Shown here: in pieces, positions 25,622-34,021 of the stretch | How positions within the stretch are numbered: the first letter of the stretch is position 1 | How the letters are laid out: each line of letters opens with the position of its first letter | DNA from: Phenylobacterium sp. LH3H17 | GTDB taxonomy: Bacteria; Pseudomonadota; Alphaproteobacteria; Caulobacterales; Caulobacteraceae | Length of the DNA: 64,000 bases | NCBI RefSeq assembly: GCF_024298925.1 | Contig: NZ_CP101283.1 | Span: forward strand, 1,989,001-2,053,000 | Direction: 5' to 3' | The notes under the pieces: generated by a model | The model's input: only the letters and a program-made list of their open reading frames with translations | The model's database searches: none | What the model was told of the DNA's origin: nothing | Program-made: the position numbers and the translations under genes

Positions 25622-25759
25622 GACGTCAGGTCCGCGGCGCGGCCGGTTGTCGGCGATGGCGTCGGGGGTCTCGGCGACCAGCCGGTCTGCGGTCCCCAGG
25701 CGAATTGGTCGATGACAGCTTGGCAGGGGTTCGGTAATCCGCACGCCAGGAGGCCCAGC

Positions 25760-26344
25760 ATGAACACCCAAGACGTCCTCGAGGAATTCCGCGGCGCTGG
25801 CGCGCTCCGCGAAGGCCACTTCATCCTGGCCTCGGGGCGTCACAGCCCGATGTTCCTGCAGAAGAACCTGGTCTTCCAGTATCCCGAGCGCACCGCGCGG
25901 CTGTGCAAGGCGCTGGCGGAGAAGATCGTCGCGCAGTTCGGCAAGCCTGACGTGATCGTGGCTCCGGCGGTCGGCGCGATCATCCCGGGATATGAGGTCG
26001 CCCGCTGGCTGGGCGTGCCGTCGATCTATGTCGAGCGCGAGGACGGCAAGTTCAAACTCCGCCGCGCCTTCACGATCGCGCCGGGCGCCAAGGTCGTGGT
26101 GGTGGAGGACGTGATCACCACGGGCGGCTCGTTCCGCGAAGCCGTCGAGCCTATCGAGGCCGCTGGCGGCAAGGTGCTGTGCTGCGCCTGCATCGTCGAT
26201 CGGTCCGGCGGCAAGGCCGATGTGGGCTGGCCGCTGGTGGCCCTGGCCACCATCGACGTGCCGTCCTACGCCGCGGGCGAGCTTCCGCCCGAACTGGCGG
26301 CCCTCCCAGCCGAGGAGCCGGGCAGCAAGAGGCTGCGCGCATGA
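25760..26344 (+). CDS. pyrE: Orotate phosphoribosyltransferase
   Basis: Converts orotate and PRPP to OMP in pyrimidine synthesis. 194 aa from ATG 25760, which has AGGAGG at good spacing; the longer frame to 25712 has none. The PRPP-binding motif [19 protein letters not shown] contains the catalytic loop acidic pair. Upstream are [14 protein letters not shown] and [15 protein letters not shown]. The C-terminus extends slightly beyond typical bacterial PyrE. Its stop overlaps the pdxJ ATG (ATGA). Confidence 0.96.
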   Translation: MNTQDVLEEFRGAGALREGHFILASGRHSPMFLQKNLVFQYPERTARLCKALAEKIVAQFGKPDVIVAPAVGAIIPGYEVARWLGVPSIYVEREDGKFKLRRAFTIAPGAKVVVVEDVITTGGSFREAVEPIEAAGGKVLCCACIVDRSGGKADVGWPLVALATIDVPSYAAGELPPELAALPAEEPGSKRLRA

Positions 26345-27123
26345 GCCGCTTGCGCCTGGGGGTGAACATCGACCACGTGGCGACCATCCGCAACGCCCGG
26401 GGCGGAAGTTATCCAGATCCGATGCGGGCGGCCGAACTGGCCATGGCGGCCGGCGCCGACGGGATCACAGCTCACCTGCGGGAGGACCGCCGGCACATTT
26501 CGGACGCCGATATCGAGGCCCTGGCGGTGATCACCCGGAAGCGAGGCCGGCCGCTGAACTTTGAGATGGCGGTGACGGCGGAGATGGAGGCCATCGCGCT
26601 CGCCCACCTGCCGCACGCCGCCTGCCTGGTGCCCGAGCGCCGCGAGGAGCGCACCACCGAGGGCGGCCTGGACGTGGCCGGCGGCCACAACGCCATCGCC
26701 CCGGTCGTGCGCCGCCTGGTCGATGCCGGCATCCGCGTCTCCTGCTTCATCGACGCCGATCCGATCCAGGCCCAGGCCTCAAAGGACATCGGCGCCCAGG
26801 TGATCGAGCTGCACACCGGCGCCTATTGCGACGCGGTGCGTGAACGGACCGGCGAGGCGGAGCGGCTGCTGGCGAACCTGCGGAACACCGCGGCCGAGGC
26901 CGGACGCCTGGGGCTTGAAGTCCACGCCGGTCACGGGATCGACTACGAGACGGTCAAGCCGATCGCCACCATTCCGGACCTGGCCGAACTGAACATCGGC
27001 CATTTCCTGATCGGCGAAGCCATCTTCGTCGGTTTGGTCCCAGCGATCCAGCGGATGCGCGCCTTGATGGATCAGGCCCGAGCCAATTCCGAAGCGGAAT
27101 TGGCTCAAGGGATTTCAAGATGA
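26341..27123 (+). CDS. pdxJ: Pyridoxine 5'-phosphate synthase
   Basis: Last step of DXP-dependent vitamin B6 synthesis, joining 1-amino-acetone 3-phosphate and deoxyxylulose 5-phosphate. 260 aa TIM barrel with N-terminal signature [20 protein letters not shown], catalytic Glu/His in [24 protein letters not shown], and phosphate-binding [15 protein letters not shown] and [14 protein letters not shown]. The ATG overlaps the pyrE stop by 4 nt. The last dozen codons ([14 protein letters not shown]) coincide with a perfect 12-bp palindrome, so the C-terminal tail looks like it was created by an inserted palindromic element. Confidence 0.97.
   Translation: MSRLRLGVNIDHVATIRNARGGSYPDPMRAAELAMAAGADGITAHLREDRRHISDADIEALAVITRKRGRPLNFEMAVTAEMEAIALAHLPHAACLVPERREERTTEGGLDVAGGHNAIAPVVRRLVDAGIRVSCFIDADPIQAQASKDIGAQVIELHTGAYCDAVRERTGEAERLLANLRNTAAEAGRLGLEVHAGHGIDYETVKPIATIPDLAELNIGHFLIGEAIFVGLVPAIQRMRALMDQARANSEAELAQGISR
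27080..27106. repeat. Perfect palindrome at the 3' end of pdxJ
   Basis: GAGCCAATTCCG, AAG, CGGAATTGGCTC: 12-bp perfect arms with a 3-nt loop, AT-richer than the flanking gene. It lies entirely within the last codons of pdxJ. Confidence 0.75.
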
Positions 27124-27171
27124 GAGCATTTTCTTCGCCGAACCGGCGGCCGCTTCGGCGGAAAATGCTCT
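27123..27171. repeat. Palindromic element between pdxJ and acpS
   Basis: AGAGCATTTTC (27123-27133) pairs with GAAAATGCTCT (27161-27171). Inside, CGCCGAA (27136-27142) pairs with TTCGGCG (27154-27160). The result is an 18-bp stem with a 2-nt bulge and an 11-nt loop. The outer arms resemble the small palindromic units scattered through alphaproteobacterial genomes. It may also act as an RNA hairpin just upstream of the acpS ribosome-binding site. Confidence 0.75.
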
Positions 27172-27187
27172 TGGCGGAGCGGGCCGC

Positions 27188-27586
27188 GTGATCATCGGCA
27201 TGGGTTCGGACCTGTCCGACATCCGCCGGGTCGCCAAGACCCTGGAGCGGCACGGCGAGCGGTTCACCAATCGCGTCTTCACCGAGATCGAGCGCAGCCG
27301 ATCCGAGCGCAAGCCCGATCGCGCCGCGAGCTACGCCAAGCGCTTCGCCGCCAAGGAGGCCTGCGCCAAGGCGCTGGGCACCGGGATGCGGCGCGGGGTG
27401 TTCTGGCGCGACATGGGGGTGGTCAACCTGCGCTCGGGCCAGCCGACCATGGCGCTCACCGGCGGGGCCCTGGCCCGGCTCAGCCAGATCATGCCGCCGG
27501 GCCATCACGCGGCCATCCACCTGTCGCTGACCGACGAGCATCCCTACGCCCAGGCCTTCGTGATCATCGAGGCCTTGCCGGACTAG
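27188..27586 (+). CDS. acpS: Holo-[acyl-carrier-protein] synthase
   Basis: Attaches 4'-phosphopantetheine from CoA to acyl carrier protein. 132 aa trimeric AcpS-type with [14 protein letters not shown] (Mg-binding Asp) and [15 protein letters not shown] (Glu of the second metal-binding helix), ending in [19 protein letters not shown] [13 protein letters not shown]. The GTG start at 27188 has GGAG about 9 nt upstream. It is the third gene of the pyrE-pdxJ-acpS run; in many relatives lepB-rnc-era follow directly, whereas here 5 kb of accessory genes intervene. Confidence 0.96.
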   Translation: MIIGMGSDLSDIRRVAKTLERHGERFTNRVFTEIERSRSERKPDRAASYAKRFAAKEACAKALGTGMRRGVFWRDMGVVNLRSGQPTMALTGGALARLSQIMPPGHHAAIHLSLTDEHPYAQAFVIIEALPD

Positions 27587-27587
27587 C

Positions 27588-27623
27588 AAAAAAAGCGCCC
27601 ACCCCGGCGAACCGGGATGGGCG
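27588..27623 (-). terminator. Rho-independent terminator of the NTF2/PEP-mutase operon
   Basis: On the minus strand CGCCCATCCCGG pairs with CCGGGGTGGGCG (one mismatch) around a TTCG loop and runs into TTTTTTT. It lies 47 nt past the minus-strand stop at 27670. On the plus strand the stem may also stop acpS transcripts. Confidence 0.8.
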
Positions 27624-27669
27624 AGGTGAGGGCTTGGGCACGTTGGAAGGCTTGGAGGAGCCCGGGACT

Positions 27670-28035
27670 TCAGGCGGTCATTTGCCTGGGATCGTAGAAG
27701 AAGGTTTCGCGGGCGATCTTGTCGCCGCGCCAGGTTTGCCAGGCGACCTCTTCGATGATGCGCGAGGGGCCCTCCTTGGGAAAAAACTCGAAGCGCCAGC
27801 GGATCGCCACCTGGTCGCCGTCCACCAGGACCGGCGCCTTCAGTTCGGTCGTCACCCGCTCGACCCGGGCCAGAACCTTGGCCTCGCTGGCCATCAGCAC
27901 GTCTCGGCCGACCCGAGGCGGGTCGTTGTTCTCCTGCATGGAGGCGTCGTCGGTATAGTAGCGCTCGATGGCGCCCACATGGTCGCCGCTGATCACGTGG
28001 GCGACGAAGGCGTCGAGGGTTTCTTGGCTGGGCAT
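27670..28035 (-). CDS. NTF2-like/SnoaL-fold protein
   Basis: 121-aa cystatin-like alpha+beta barrel of the nuclear transport factor 2 superfamily: helix LDAFVAHVISGDHVGAIERYYTDDA, then strands GDQVAIRWRFEFF and EEVAWQTWRGDKIARETFFYDP. No catalytic residues can be assigned; members range from small isomerases to stress proteins. It follows the PEP-mutase-like gene by 8 nt on the same strand and ends in a strong terminator, so it is the last gene of a two-gene operon divergent from a TetR gene. Confidence 0.85.
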   Translation of the reverse strand: MPSQETLDAFVAHVISGDHVGAIERYYTDDASMQENNDPPRVGRDVLMASEAKVLARVERVTTELKAPVLVDGDQVAIRWRFEFFPKEGPSRIIEEVAWQTWRGDKIARETFFYDPRQMTA

Positions 28036-28043
28036 GGGCTTCC

Positions 28044-28907
28044 TCAGGCGTGGCTGTCTTCGGGATGGCGGGAGACCAGCCGGGCCAGGTCGCGGAAGGC
28101 CGAGCCGCTGCGCAGGGCGTAGTCAAAGCTTCCGCTGGCCCGGACCTCGTCCAGCACCGCGCCGGCCTGGGCGTAGGTGGCGGCCATCAGGCTGCCGCCC
28201 ATGGAGATCCGGCGGACCCCCGCGTTGGCGAGTTCGCGGAAGGACGCCGTGGCGACCTTCTGCGCGGCCATCAGATTGACCGGGCCATCGATGGCGGTGA
28301 CCAGGGACTTGCCGGTCTCAAGGTCGCTGGGCACCGGCACGAAGACGCAGGTCGCCCCGGCCTGCAGATACATATTGCCCCGCACCACCGCCTCGGAGAA
28401 GGCCGCCGCCGGGTCCGCGGACTGGTGGTAGTAGGGATCGGTGCGAGCGTTGACGACGAAGTCGGGGAGGCCCGCGGCCTTGGCCGCCTGCACCGCCGCG
28501 GCGATCCGCTCGGCGGCGCGCACGGCGGGGGCGAGGCCGCGGGTCAGGGGATCGGTGTCCTCGAGATTGCAGCCGACAAGGCCCGCCTCGATCGCCATGC
28601 GCACGGTTTCGGCGACATCACTGGGGGAGGGGCCGTAGCCGGCCTCCAGGTCGGCGGTGACCGGGATCGGCACCCGGCGGGCGATGGCGCCGCTGGCGGC
28701 CAGCATCCGGTCGCGGCCGATCTCCTCGCCGTCCAGCACCCCGTGCGCCAGCGCCACCGCCAACGAACTGGTGCCAACAGCCGGGAAGCCGGCCTCATGG
28801 CAGAGCAGGGCGCTCGGGATGTCCCAGGCGTTCGGAAGCACGAAACATCCCGAGCGGTGCAGGGCCGCGAAGCGGGCGGCCTTCTCGATCTGCGTTGGCG
28901 AAACCAT
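28044..28907 (-). CDS. Isocitrate lyase/PEP-mutase superfamily protein
   Basis: 287-aa TIM-barrel enzyme of the ICL/PEPM family. LPNAWDIPSALLCHEAGFPAVGTSS is the N-terminal signature (split here across the first barrel strands), followed by TADLEAGYG (Mg-binding acidic cluster), CNLEDTDPL and NARTDPYYHQ. The lyase motif KKCGH is absent, so it belongs to the group with uncertain chemistry (oxaloacetate decarboxylase, phosphonate or methylisocitrate-like reactions). It is divergent from a TetR gene with palindromes between them, which suggests direct repression. Confidence 0.88.
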   Translation of the reverse strand: MVSPTQIEKAARFAALHRSGCFVLPNAWDIPSALLCHEAGFPAVGTSSLAVALAHGVLDGEEIGRDRMLAASGAIARRVPIPVTADLEAGYGPSPSDVAETVRMAIEAGLVGCNLEDTDPLTRGLAPAVRAAERIAAAVQAAKAAGLPDFVVNARTDPYYHQSADPAAAFSEAVVRGNMYLQAGATCVFVPVPSDLETGKSLVTAIDGPVNLMAAQKVATASFRELANAGVRRISMGGSLMAATYAQAGAVLDEVRASGSFDYALRSGSAFRDLARLVSRHPEDSHA

Positions 28908-28932
28908 GGCTGGTACCTGAGGAGTTACATAA

Positions 28933-28971
28933 ACCGACCCGAAGTCGGTATTTACCGACCGAGCGGCGGTA
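28933..28971. promoter_or_regulatory. Tandem operator region between PEP-mutase-like and TetR genes
   Basis: Site 1 is ACCGAC-ccgaa-GTCGGT (28933-28949). Site 2 is TACCG and CGGTA arms around 9 bp (28953-28971). ACCGACC recurs 21 bp apart (28933 and 28954), two helical turns, so two dimers could bind the same face. The region lies 25-65 bp before the PEP-mutase-like start and 40-80 bp before the TetR start. Confidence 0.65.
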
Positions 28972-29012
28972 TGTCAATTGGCGGGTGATGGTTCCGCTGT
29001 TAGGTTGAGGCC

Positions 29013-29591
29013 ATGGCGAAACAGGCTGAGCGACGCACCGCCACCCGCGCGGCCATCTTGGGGGCCGCGACCGACCTGTTCGGAACCCAGGGCTTCGCCG
29101 CCACCTCGGTCGATCAGATCGCCGCCGCCGCCGGCGTGGCCAAGGGCGCGGTCTATCATCACTTCCCGACCAAGGAGGCGGTGTTCGAGGCGGTCTTCGA
29201 GGAGGCTTCCGAGATCCTGGCGCGGGATGTGATGACCGCCTCTCGGGACGCCCGCGACGTGCTGGCCTCCATCGGTCTCGGCACGGCGGCCTATTTCGAG
29301 GCCTGCTCCGAGGGCCCCAACGGCAGGATCATCCTGGGCGATGGACCCAAGGTCCTGGGCTGGGAGCGTTGGCGCGAGATCGACAGCCGCTATTTCGGAG
29401 CCTTGATCCCGCGCGCCCTGGGCATCGCCATGGACCAGGGGACCATCGCCCGACAGCCGGTGGAACCTTTGGGCCGCCTGCTGCTGGGTGCGGTCACAGA
29501 GGCCGCGGTGGCCGGCGCTCATGGTGGCGATCCTCGCGCCTATGTTGCGGCGCTCAGGACCCTGCTGGAAGGGCTGCGCGTGCGGCCTTAG
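29013..29591 (+). CDS. TetR/AcrR-family transcriptional regulator
   Basis: 192-aa regulator. The HTH at about 12-58 carries DLFGTQGFAATSVDQIAAAAGVAKGAVYHHFPTKEAVFEAVF, split as turn and recognition helix. The C-terminal domain includes GRIILGDGPKVLGWERWREID, typical of TetR_C regulators of small-molecule catabolism. It is divergent from the PEP-mutase/NTF2 operon, with paired palindromes in the shared 105-bp region that are its probable operators. Confidence 0.92.
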   Translation: MAKQAERRTATRAAILGAATDLFGTQGFAATSVDQIAAAAGVAKGAVYHHFPTKEAVFEAVFEEASEILARDVMTASRDARDVLASIGLGTAAYFEACSEGPNGRIILGDGPKVLGWERWREIDSRYFGALIPRALGIAMDQGTIARQPVEPLGRLLLGAVTEAAVAGAHGGDPRAYVAALRTLLEGLRVRP

Positions 29592-29633
29592 GGGGCGAGC
29601 GGTCGAAACCTTCTCGAAAAAATCGAACGCCCC

Positions 29634-29660
29634 TGTCGATCCCGTCGCCGCTCGCTCGTC
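29634..29660 (+). promoter_or_regulatory. ECF42-type promoter of the DGPF-sigma operon
   Basis: TGTCGA (29634-29639), 17 bp, CGTC (29657-29660), 50 bp before the DGPF gene. This matches the promoter pattern known for ECF42 sigma factors (TGTCGA in the -35, CG[A/T]C in the -10) and predicts positive autoregulation of the operon. Confidence 0.7.
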
Positions 29661-29710
29661 GTTTGGGCAAGGACGCGTGTGCGGCCTCAATCAAGCAAAG
29701 GAGAGCGACG

Positions 29711-30133
29711 ATGCGTGTCATGGTTATGGTCAAGGCGACGAAGGACAGCGAAGCGGGGATCATGCCCTCGACCGAGCTGCTCGAAGCCATGGGCAGGTAC
29801 AACGAAGAGCTGGTCAACGCCGGCGTCATGCTCGCCGGCGATGGTCTGCATCCTTCGGCGAAGGGCAAGCGCGTGGCCTTCGACGGCCCCGGCCGCACGG
29901 TCATCGATGGCCCCTTCGCAGAGACCCGCGAGTTGGTCGCCGGATTCTGGATCTGGGAAGTCAAGGACATGGCCGAGGCCGTCGAGTGGGTGAAGCGCTG
30001 CCCCAACCCGATGATGGGTCCCAGTGAGATCGAGATCCGCCCGCTGTTCGAGGCCGCGGACTTCGGCGACGCCATGACGCCGGAGGTCGCCGAACGGCAG
30101 GACAGGCTGCGCGAGAAGCTGGCCGACCGCTGA
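29711..30133 (+). CDS. YCII-related DGPF-domain protein
   Basis: 140-aa dimeric alpha-beta barrel fold protein: RVMVMVKATKDSEAGIMPS, then the family motif VIDGPFAETRELVAGFWIWEV. These proteins are the usual genetic partners of ECF42 sigma factors. Their biochemical role is unknown. ATG 29711 has GGAGAG upstream, and the gene is 49 nt before the sigma gene. The C-terminal 25 residues are charged (TPEVAERQDRLREKLADR). Confidence 0.9.
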   Translation: MRVMVMVKATKDSEAGIMPSTELLEAMGRYNEELVNAGVMLAGDGLHPSAKGKRVAFDGPGRTVIDGPFAETRELVAGFWIWEVKDMAEAVEWVKRCPNPMMGPSEIEIRPLFEAADFGDAMTPEVAERQDRLREKLADR

Positions 30134-30182
30134 GACCGGGCGAGACTTGCCTTGCCGCTCGGCGTTTCCCTAAGCTGGAGAG

Positions 30183-31442
30183 GTGGCGGCGAGCGAGACC
30201 CATCAGGCGATCGAGACGGTCTTCCGGATCGAACGGGCCAGGCTTATCGCGGGCCTGGCCCGGATGGTGCGCGACGTGGGCCAGGCCGAGGAGCTGGCCC
30301 AGGACGCCCTGGTCATCGCGCTGTCGGAGTGGCCGAAGACCGGGGTCCCGAATAATCCCGGCGCCTGGCTGATGGCCGCCGCGAAGCGCCGGGCCATCGA
30401 CGGGTTTCGCCGCAACGAGATGCTCGCGCGCAAGCACGCCGAGATCGGCCGGGACCTGGAGGACGAAGGCGCGGTCGGCGTCGAAGACATCGAAGCGACC
30501 ATGGACGACGAGATCGGCGATGAGCTTCTGAGCCTGATGTTCACCGCCTGCCATCCGGTCTTGTCCACCGAGGCGCTGGTGGCCCTGACCCTGCGGCTGA
30601 TCGGTGGACTGACCACCGACGAGATCGCCCGCGCCTTCCTCTCCAACGAGGCGACCATCGCCCAGCGCATCGTCCGCGCAAAGCGCACGCTCGGCGCTTC
30701 GGGCCTGGCGTTCGAGACGCCTCGGGCCAAGGCGCGGGAAGCGCGCCTGGCGTCGGTGCTGGAGGTCATCTTCCTGGTCTTCAACGAGGGCTATTTCGCC
30801 ACGGCCGGCGAGGACCTGATCCGCCCGGCCCTTTGCGCAGAGGCCCAGCGGCTGGGCCGCATCCTGGTTCGGCTGGCGCCTGACGAACCCGAGGTCTTCG
30901 GACTGCTGGCGCTGATGGAGATCCAGGCCTCGCGGCTGGCCTCTCGTACGGCGGCCGACGGCGCTCCGATCCCACTCACCGAGCAGAATCGCGCCCGCTG
31001 GGACCAGATGTTGATCCGCCGCGGCCTGGCCGCCCTGGAGCGCGCCGAGGCCCTGGGCGGCGCCGACGGTCCCTATGCCCTGCAGGCCGCGCTGGCGGCC
31101 TGCCACGCGCGGGCGCGCAGGGCGGAGGACACCGACTGGAAGCGCATGGCGGCGCTCTACGACAGGCTCAGCGGGGTCATGCCTTCGCCGGTGGTCGATC
31201 TCAATCGGGCCGTGGCCTACAGCATGGCCTTCGGGCCCGAGGCCGGCCTGGTCCTCGTCGACCGGATCGAGGCCGCCGCCCTGCGCAGCTATGCGCCCTT
31301 GCCGGCGGCCAAGGGCGATTTCCTGTTTCGGGCCGGCCGGTTGGCCGAGGCCAGGGAGCAGTTCGAGCGGGCCGCTGGTTTCAGCCGCAACGCGCGGGAG
31401 AAGGCGTTCCTGCTGGGTCGGGCGGCGGAATGCGGCGGTTAG
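30183..31442 (+). CDS. ECF42-type RNA polymerase sigma factor with C-terminal extension
   Basis: 419-aa extracytoplasmic-function sigma factor. Region sigma2 is at about 10-80 (ARLIAGLARMVRDVGQAEELAQDAL, split; AWLMAAAKRRAIDGFRR). Region sigma4 is at about 110-175 (LTLRLIGGLTTDEIARAFL, ATIAQRIVRAKRTL). A helical, TPR-like extension of about 230 residues follows (FNEGYFATAG, RPALCAEAQRLGR, GPYALQAALAACHA, VDLNRAVAYSMAFG). The extension replaces an anti-sigma factor in this group and is needed for activity. GTG start with GGAGAG upstream. It is convergent with the EamA gene, 4-nt overlap. Confidence 0.92.
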   Translation: MAASETHQAIETVFRIERARLIAGLARMVRDVGQAEELAQDALVIALSEWPKTGVPNNPGAWLMAAAKRRAIDGFRRNEMLARKHAEIGRDLEDEGAVGVEDIEATMDDEIGDELLSLMFTACHPVLSTEALVALTLRLIGGLTTDEIARAFLSNEATIAQRIVRAKRTLGASGLAFETPRAKAREARLASVLEVIFLVFNEGYFATAGEDLIRPALCAEAQRLGRILVRLAPDEPEVFGLLALMEIQASRLASRTAADGAPIPLTEQNRARWDQMLIRRGLAALERAEALGGADGPYALQAALAACHARARRAEDTDWKRMAALYDRLSGVMPSPVVDLNRAVAYSMAFGPEAGLVLVDRIEAAALRSYAPLPAAKGDFLFRAGRLAEAREQFERAAGFSRNAREKAFLLGRAAECGG

Positions 31443-32332
31443 GCTCGCGCTAGGCGCCGCTCCATGGCCGGCCAGAAGATGTTGAGCGCCAGGCCGCTCA
31501 TCACCAGGCCCGCGGCCAGCAGCTTCCAGTCGGGGAGGGACTCGCCCAGCCAGAGGGCCGAGGCGCCCATGCCGAACACCGGCACGAGCATGGCCATCGG
31601 CGTGATGGTCGCCGCTGGGTGGCGCGAGAGCAGCCAGCCCCAGGCGGCGTAGCCGAACAGGGTGTTGCCCACCGACTGCCAGATCACCGCGCCCCAGGTG
31701 GCGGCGTCGGCCGCCCGCACGCCCTGGATCATGGCGGTGGGACCCTCGAACACCAGGGCCAGGACCAGCAGGGGCGGCAGGGAGAACAGGCTGGCCCAGA
31801 CCACGTAGGCCAGCATGTTCACCTGGCCCGCGGCCTTGGAGAAGGCGTTGCCGCCCGCCCAGCTGGCCGCGGCCAGCAGCACCAGGCCCAGGCCCAGCGG
31901 GGTCACGCTGGCGTCGGTATGGGCGACGATGACCAGCAAGCCGATTGCGGCGAGGGCCAGGGCGGCGATCTGGAAGGTCCGGATGCGCTCCTTGGCGATC
32001 CACATGGCCAGGCCGATGGTGAAGAACACCTGGGTCTGGACCACCAGCGAGGCCAGGCCCGGTGAGATGTGGCCGTTGATGGCGATGTAGAGCAGGCCGA
32101 ACTGACCCGCCCCGATCAGCACCCCATAGGCCGCCAGGTTGCGCCACGGCACGTCCGGCTTCTTCAGGAAGAGCACCGCCGGGAGCAGGGCGAAGGTGAA
32201 GCGCAGCAGCGCGAAGGTCAGGGGCGGCAGGTGGTCAAGGCCGATGCGGATGACCACGAAATTGGTGCCCCACACCGCGACCACGGCCACGGCGAGCAGG
32301 ACATGCAACCAGGGCAGGGCGGGGCGCGTCAT
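31439..32332 (-). CDS. EamA-family (DMT) inner-membrane transporter
   Basis: 297 aa with ten hydrophobic helices in two EamA repeats. Repeat 1 starts WGTNFVVIRIGLDHLPPL; repeat 2 contains LGLVLLAAASWAGGNAFSKAAG. The start was set at ATG 32332; the longer frame to 32467 adds an Arg/Pro leader unlike the family. Members export amino acids or metabolites (RhaT/YdcZ/PecM-like); the substrate is unknown. Its last 4 nt overlap the convergent sigma gene. Confidence 0.9.
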   Translation of the reverse strand: MTRPALPWLHVLLAVAVVAVWGTNFVVIRIGLDHLPPLTFALLRFTFALLPAVLFLKKPDVPWRNLAAYGVLIGAGQFGLLYIAINGHISPGLASLVVQTQVFFTIGLAMWIAKERIRTFQIAALALAAIGLLVIVAHTDASVTPLGLGLVLLAAASWAGGNAFSKAAGQVNMLAYVVWASLFSLPPLLVLALVFEGPTAMIQGVRAADAATWGAVIWQSVGNTLFGYAAWGWLLSRHPAATITPMAMLVPVFGMGASALWLGESLPDWKLLAAGLVMSGLALNIFWPAMERRLARA

Positions 32333-32549
32333 GCGGCGACTAGATAGGGCATCGCGGCTTGGCCGCAATGGTCCGCCTTGGCGCGCCGGGCCAGACCACT
32401 TCGGCCGGCTCTGTCCTGCAATCGCCGGCTGCGTCGAAATGCGGAGGTCACGTGACACAGAGTTCACGGGGCTCTGGCTTGCTCCTTGCGTAAGCAGCGT
32501 CTAGCTAGGCTCACTGTCCGAAGCTCGGACATCTGTCAGGACGTTGTTG

Positions 32550-33329
32550 ATGACCGAACAGGCGCAGACCGCCGCGGCCCCGGAAAAATCCGGCGCGGTG
32601 AACGAGTTCGTGGAGATCGTGAAAACGGTCGCCTACGCGCTGCTGATCGCGCTGTTCCTGCGCGTGCTGTTCTTCCAGCCCTTCACGATTCCGTCGGCCT
32701 CGATGGAGCCAACCCTGCTGGAAGGCGACTACATCATCGTCTCGAAGTTCTCGTACGGCTATTCGCGGCACTCGATTCCGTTCAGCCCGCCGGTGTTCAC
32801 CGGCCGGATCATGGAGCGCGCGCCGCAGCGGGGCGACATCGTCGTCTTCAAGCTGCCGCGCGACGGCCGCACCGACTACATCAAGCGCCTGGTCGGCCTG
32901 CCGGGCGACCGCATCCAGATGCGCGACGGCAAGCTCTATCTGAACGAGAAGCTGGTGCCGAGCGAGGGCCTGCCTCCGGTGATGATCGACTCGGGCTACG
33001 GCTTCACCCGCAGCGTCGAGCGCTTCAAGGAGACCTTCCCGAACGGCAAGACGTTCGTGACCTACGACTTCGGTCCGGACGGCGAGGTCGACAAGACCGA
33101 CGTCTTCGTGGTGCCGGAAGGCCACTACTTCTTCATGGGCGACAACCGCGACAACTCGCTGGACAGCCGCGTGCCGGCCGAGATCGGCGTGGGCTTCGTG
33201 CCCGCCGAGAACCTGGTGGGCAAGGCCCAGATCATCATGCTGTCCTGGGACAAGGAAGCCTCGATCTTCAAGCCGTGGACCTGGTTCCTTGACGCTCGAC
33301 CCAGCCGGTTCTTCCAAGTCCTCAAGTGA
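32550..33329 (+). CDS. lepB: Signal peptidase I
   Basis: Membrane-bound serine/lysine endopeptidase that removes Sec/Tat signal peptides. 259 aa from ATG 32550 (two TTG codons precede it in frame). One TM helix at about 22-42 ([21 protein letters not shown] region), catalytic Ser51 in PSASMEPTL (box B), Lys112 in [12 protein letters not shown] (box D), and [11 protein letters not shown] (box E). The C-terminus is hydrophobic and aromatic. The stop overlaps the rnc GTG by 3 nt (GTGA), starting the lepB-rnc-era unit. Confidence 0.97.
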   Translation: MTEQAQTAAAPEKSGAVNEFVEIVKTVAYALLIALFLRVLFFQPFTIPSASMEPTLLEGDYIIVSKFSYGYSRHSIPFSPPVFTGRIMERAPQRGDIVVFKLPRDGRTDYIKRLVGLPGDRIQMRDGKLYLNEKLVPSEGLPPVMIDSGYGFTRSVERFKETFPNGKTFVTYDFGPDGEVDKTDVFVVPEGHYFFMGDNRDNSLDSRVPAEIGVGFVPAENLVGKAQIIMLSWDKEASIFKPWTWFLDARPSRFFQVLK

Positions 33330-34021
33330 ATAGACGCAAGGCCGCGGTCGCCGAACTCGAAGGCCGCATCGGCCACGTCTTCCACGATCGCGAGCTCCTG
33401 GAACGGGCGCTCACCCACGCCAGCGTCGGCGACGGTGCGACCAAGGTCCGGCATTACGAGCGGCTGGAGTTCCTGGGCGACCGGGTGCTGAACCTGCTGG
33501 CCGCGGAACGCCTGATGGCGCTCGACGTGGAGGCCCGCGAGGGCGAGATGAGCCGGCTGATGGCCGCGCTGGTGAACTATCACGCCTGCGCCCGGGTCGC
33601 CCGCCGGATCGGCCTGGCCGAGGCCCTGCGCCTGGCCCCTAGCGCCAGCAAGATCGGCGCGCGCGAGAACGACACGGTCCTCGGCGACGCCTGCGAGGCC
33701 CTGATGGGCGCGCTCTATGTGGAGGGCGGCCTGGATCTGGCGCGGACCTTCTTCCTGGAGTTCTGGTCCGAGGAGTTCAGCCGGCTGGACGAGCCGCGCA
33801 TCAAGGACCCCAAGACCCAGCTTCAGGAATGGGCCCAGGCGCGCGGCATGCCCCTTCCGGCCTATAAGGTGGTAAACCGCACCGGACCCGACCACGCGCC
33901 CTCCTTCACCGTCTCGGTGAGCGTGGGCGAGCACGAACCCGAACTGGCCGACGGCCGGTCGCGCCAGGAAGCGGAGAAAGCCGCGGCCATGGCCATGTTG
34001 TTGAAACGAGAAGGCACTTAA
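33326..34021 (+). CDS. rnc: Ribonuclease III
   Basis: Double-strand-specific endoribonuclease for rRNA and mRNA processing, 231 aa. Catalytic domain with signature [15 protein letters not shown] (43-57) and the second acidic motif [15 protein letters not shown]. The C-terminal dsRBD begins [14 protein letters not shown] and ends [16 protein letters not shown] start within GTGA overlapping the lepB stop; its TAA overlaps the era ATG (TAATG), so rnc and era are translationally coupled as in most proteobacteria. Confidence 0.97.
   Translation: MNRRKAAVAELEGRIGHVFHDRELLERALTHASVGDGATKVRHYERLEFLGDRVLNLLAAERLMALDVEAREGEMSRLMAALVNYHACARVARRIGLAEALRLAPSASKIGARENDTVLGDACEALMGALYVEGGLDLARTFFLEFWSEEFSRLDEPRIKDPKTQLQEWAQARGMPLPAYKVVNRTGPDHAPSFTVSVSVGEHEPELADGRSRQEAEKAAAMAMLLKREGT

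Noticed and set aside
23879..25843. 654-codon minus-strand frame antisense to the amidohydrolase
   Set aside because: Low-complexity Arg/Gly/Leu composition and no recognisable motif; the plus strand has a full lipoprotein enzyme.
29961..32147. 728-codon minus-strand frame spanning the sigma factor and transporter
   Set aside because: It crosses two well-supported genes in the wrong frame and shows no domain.
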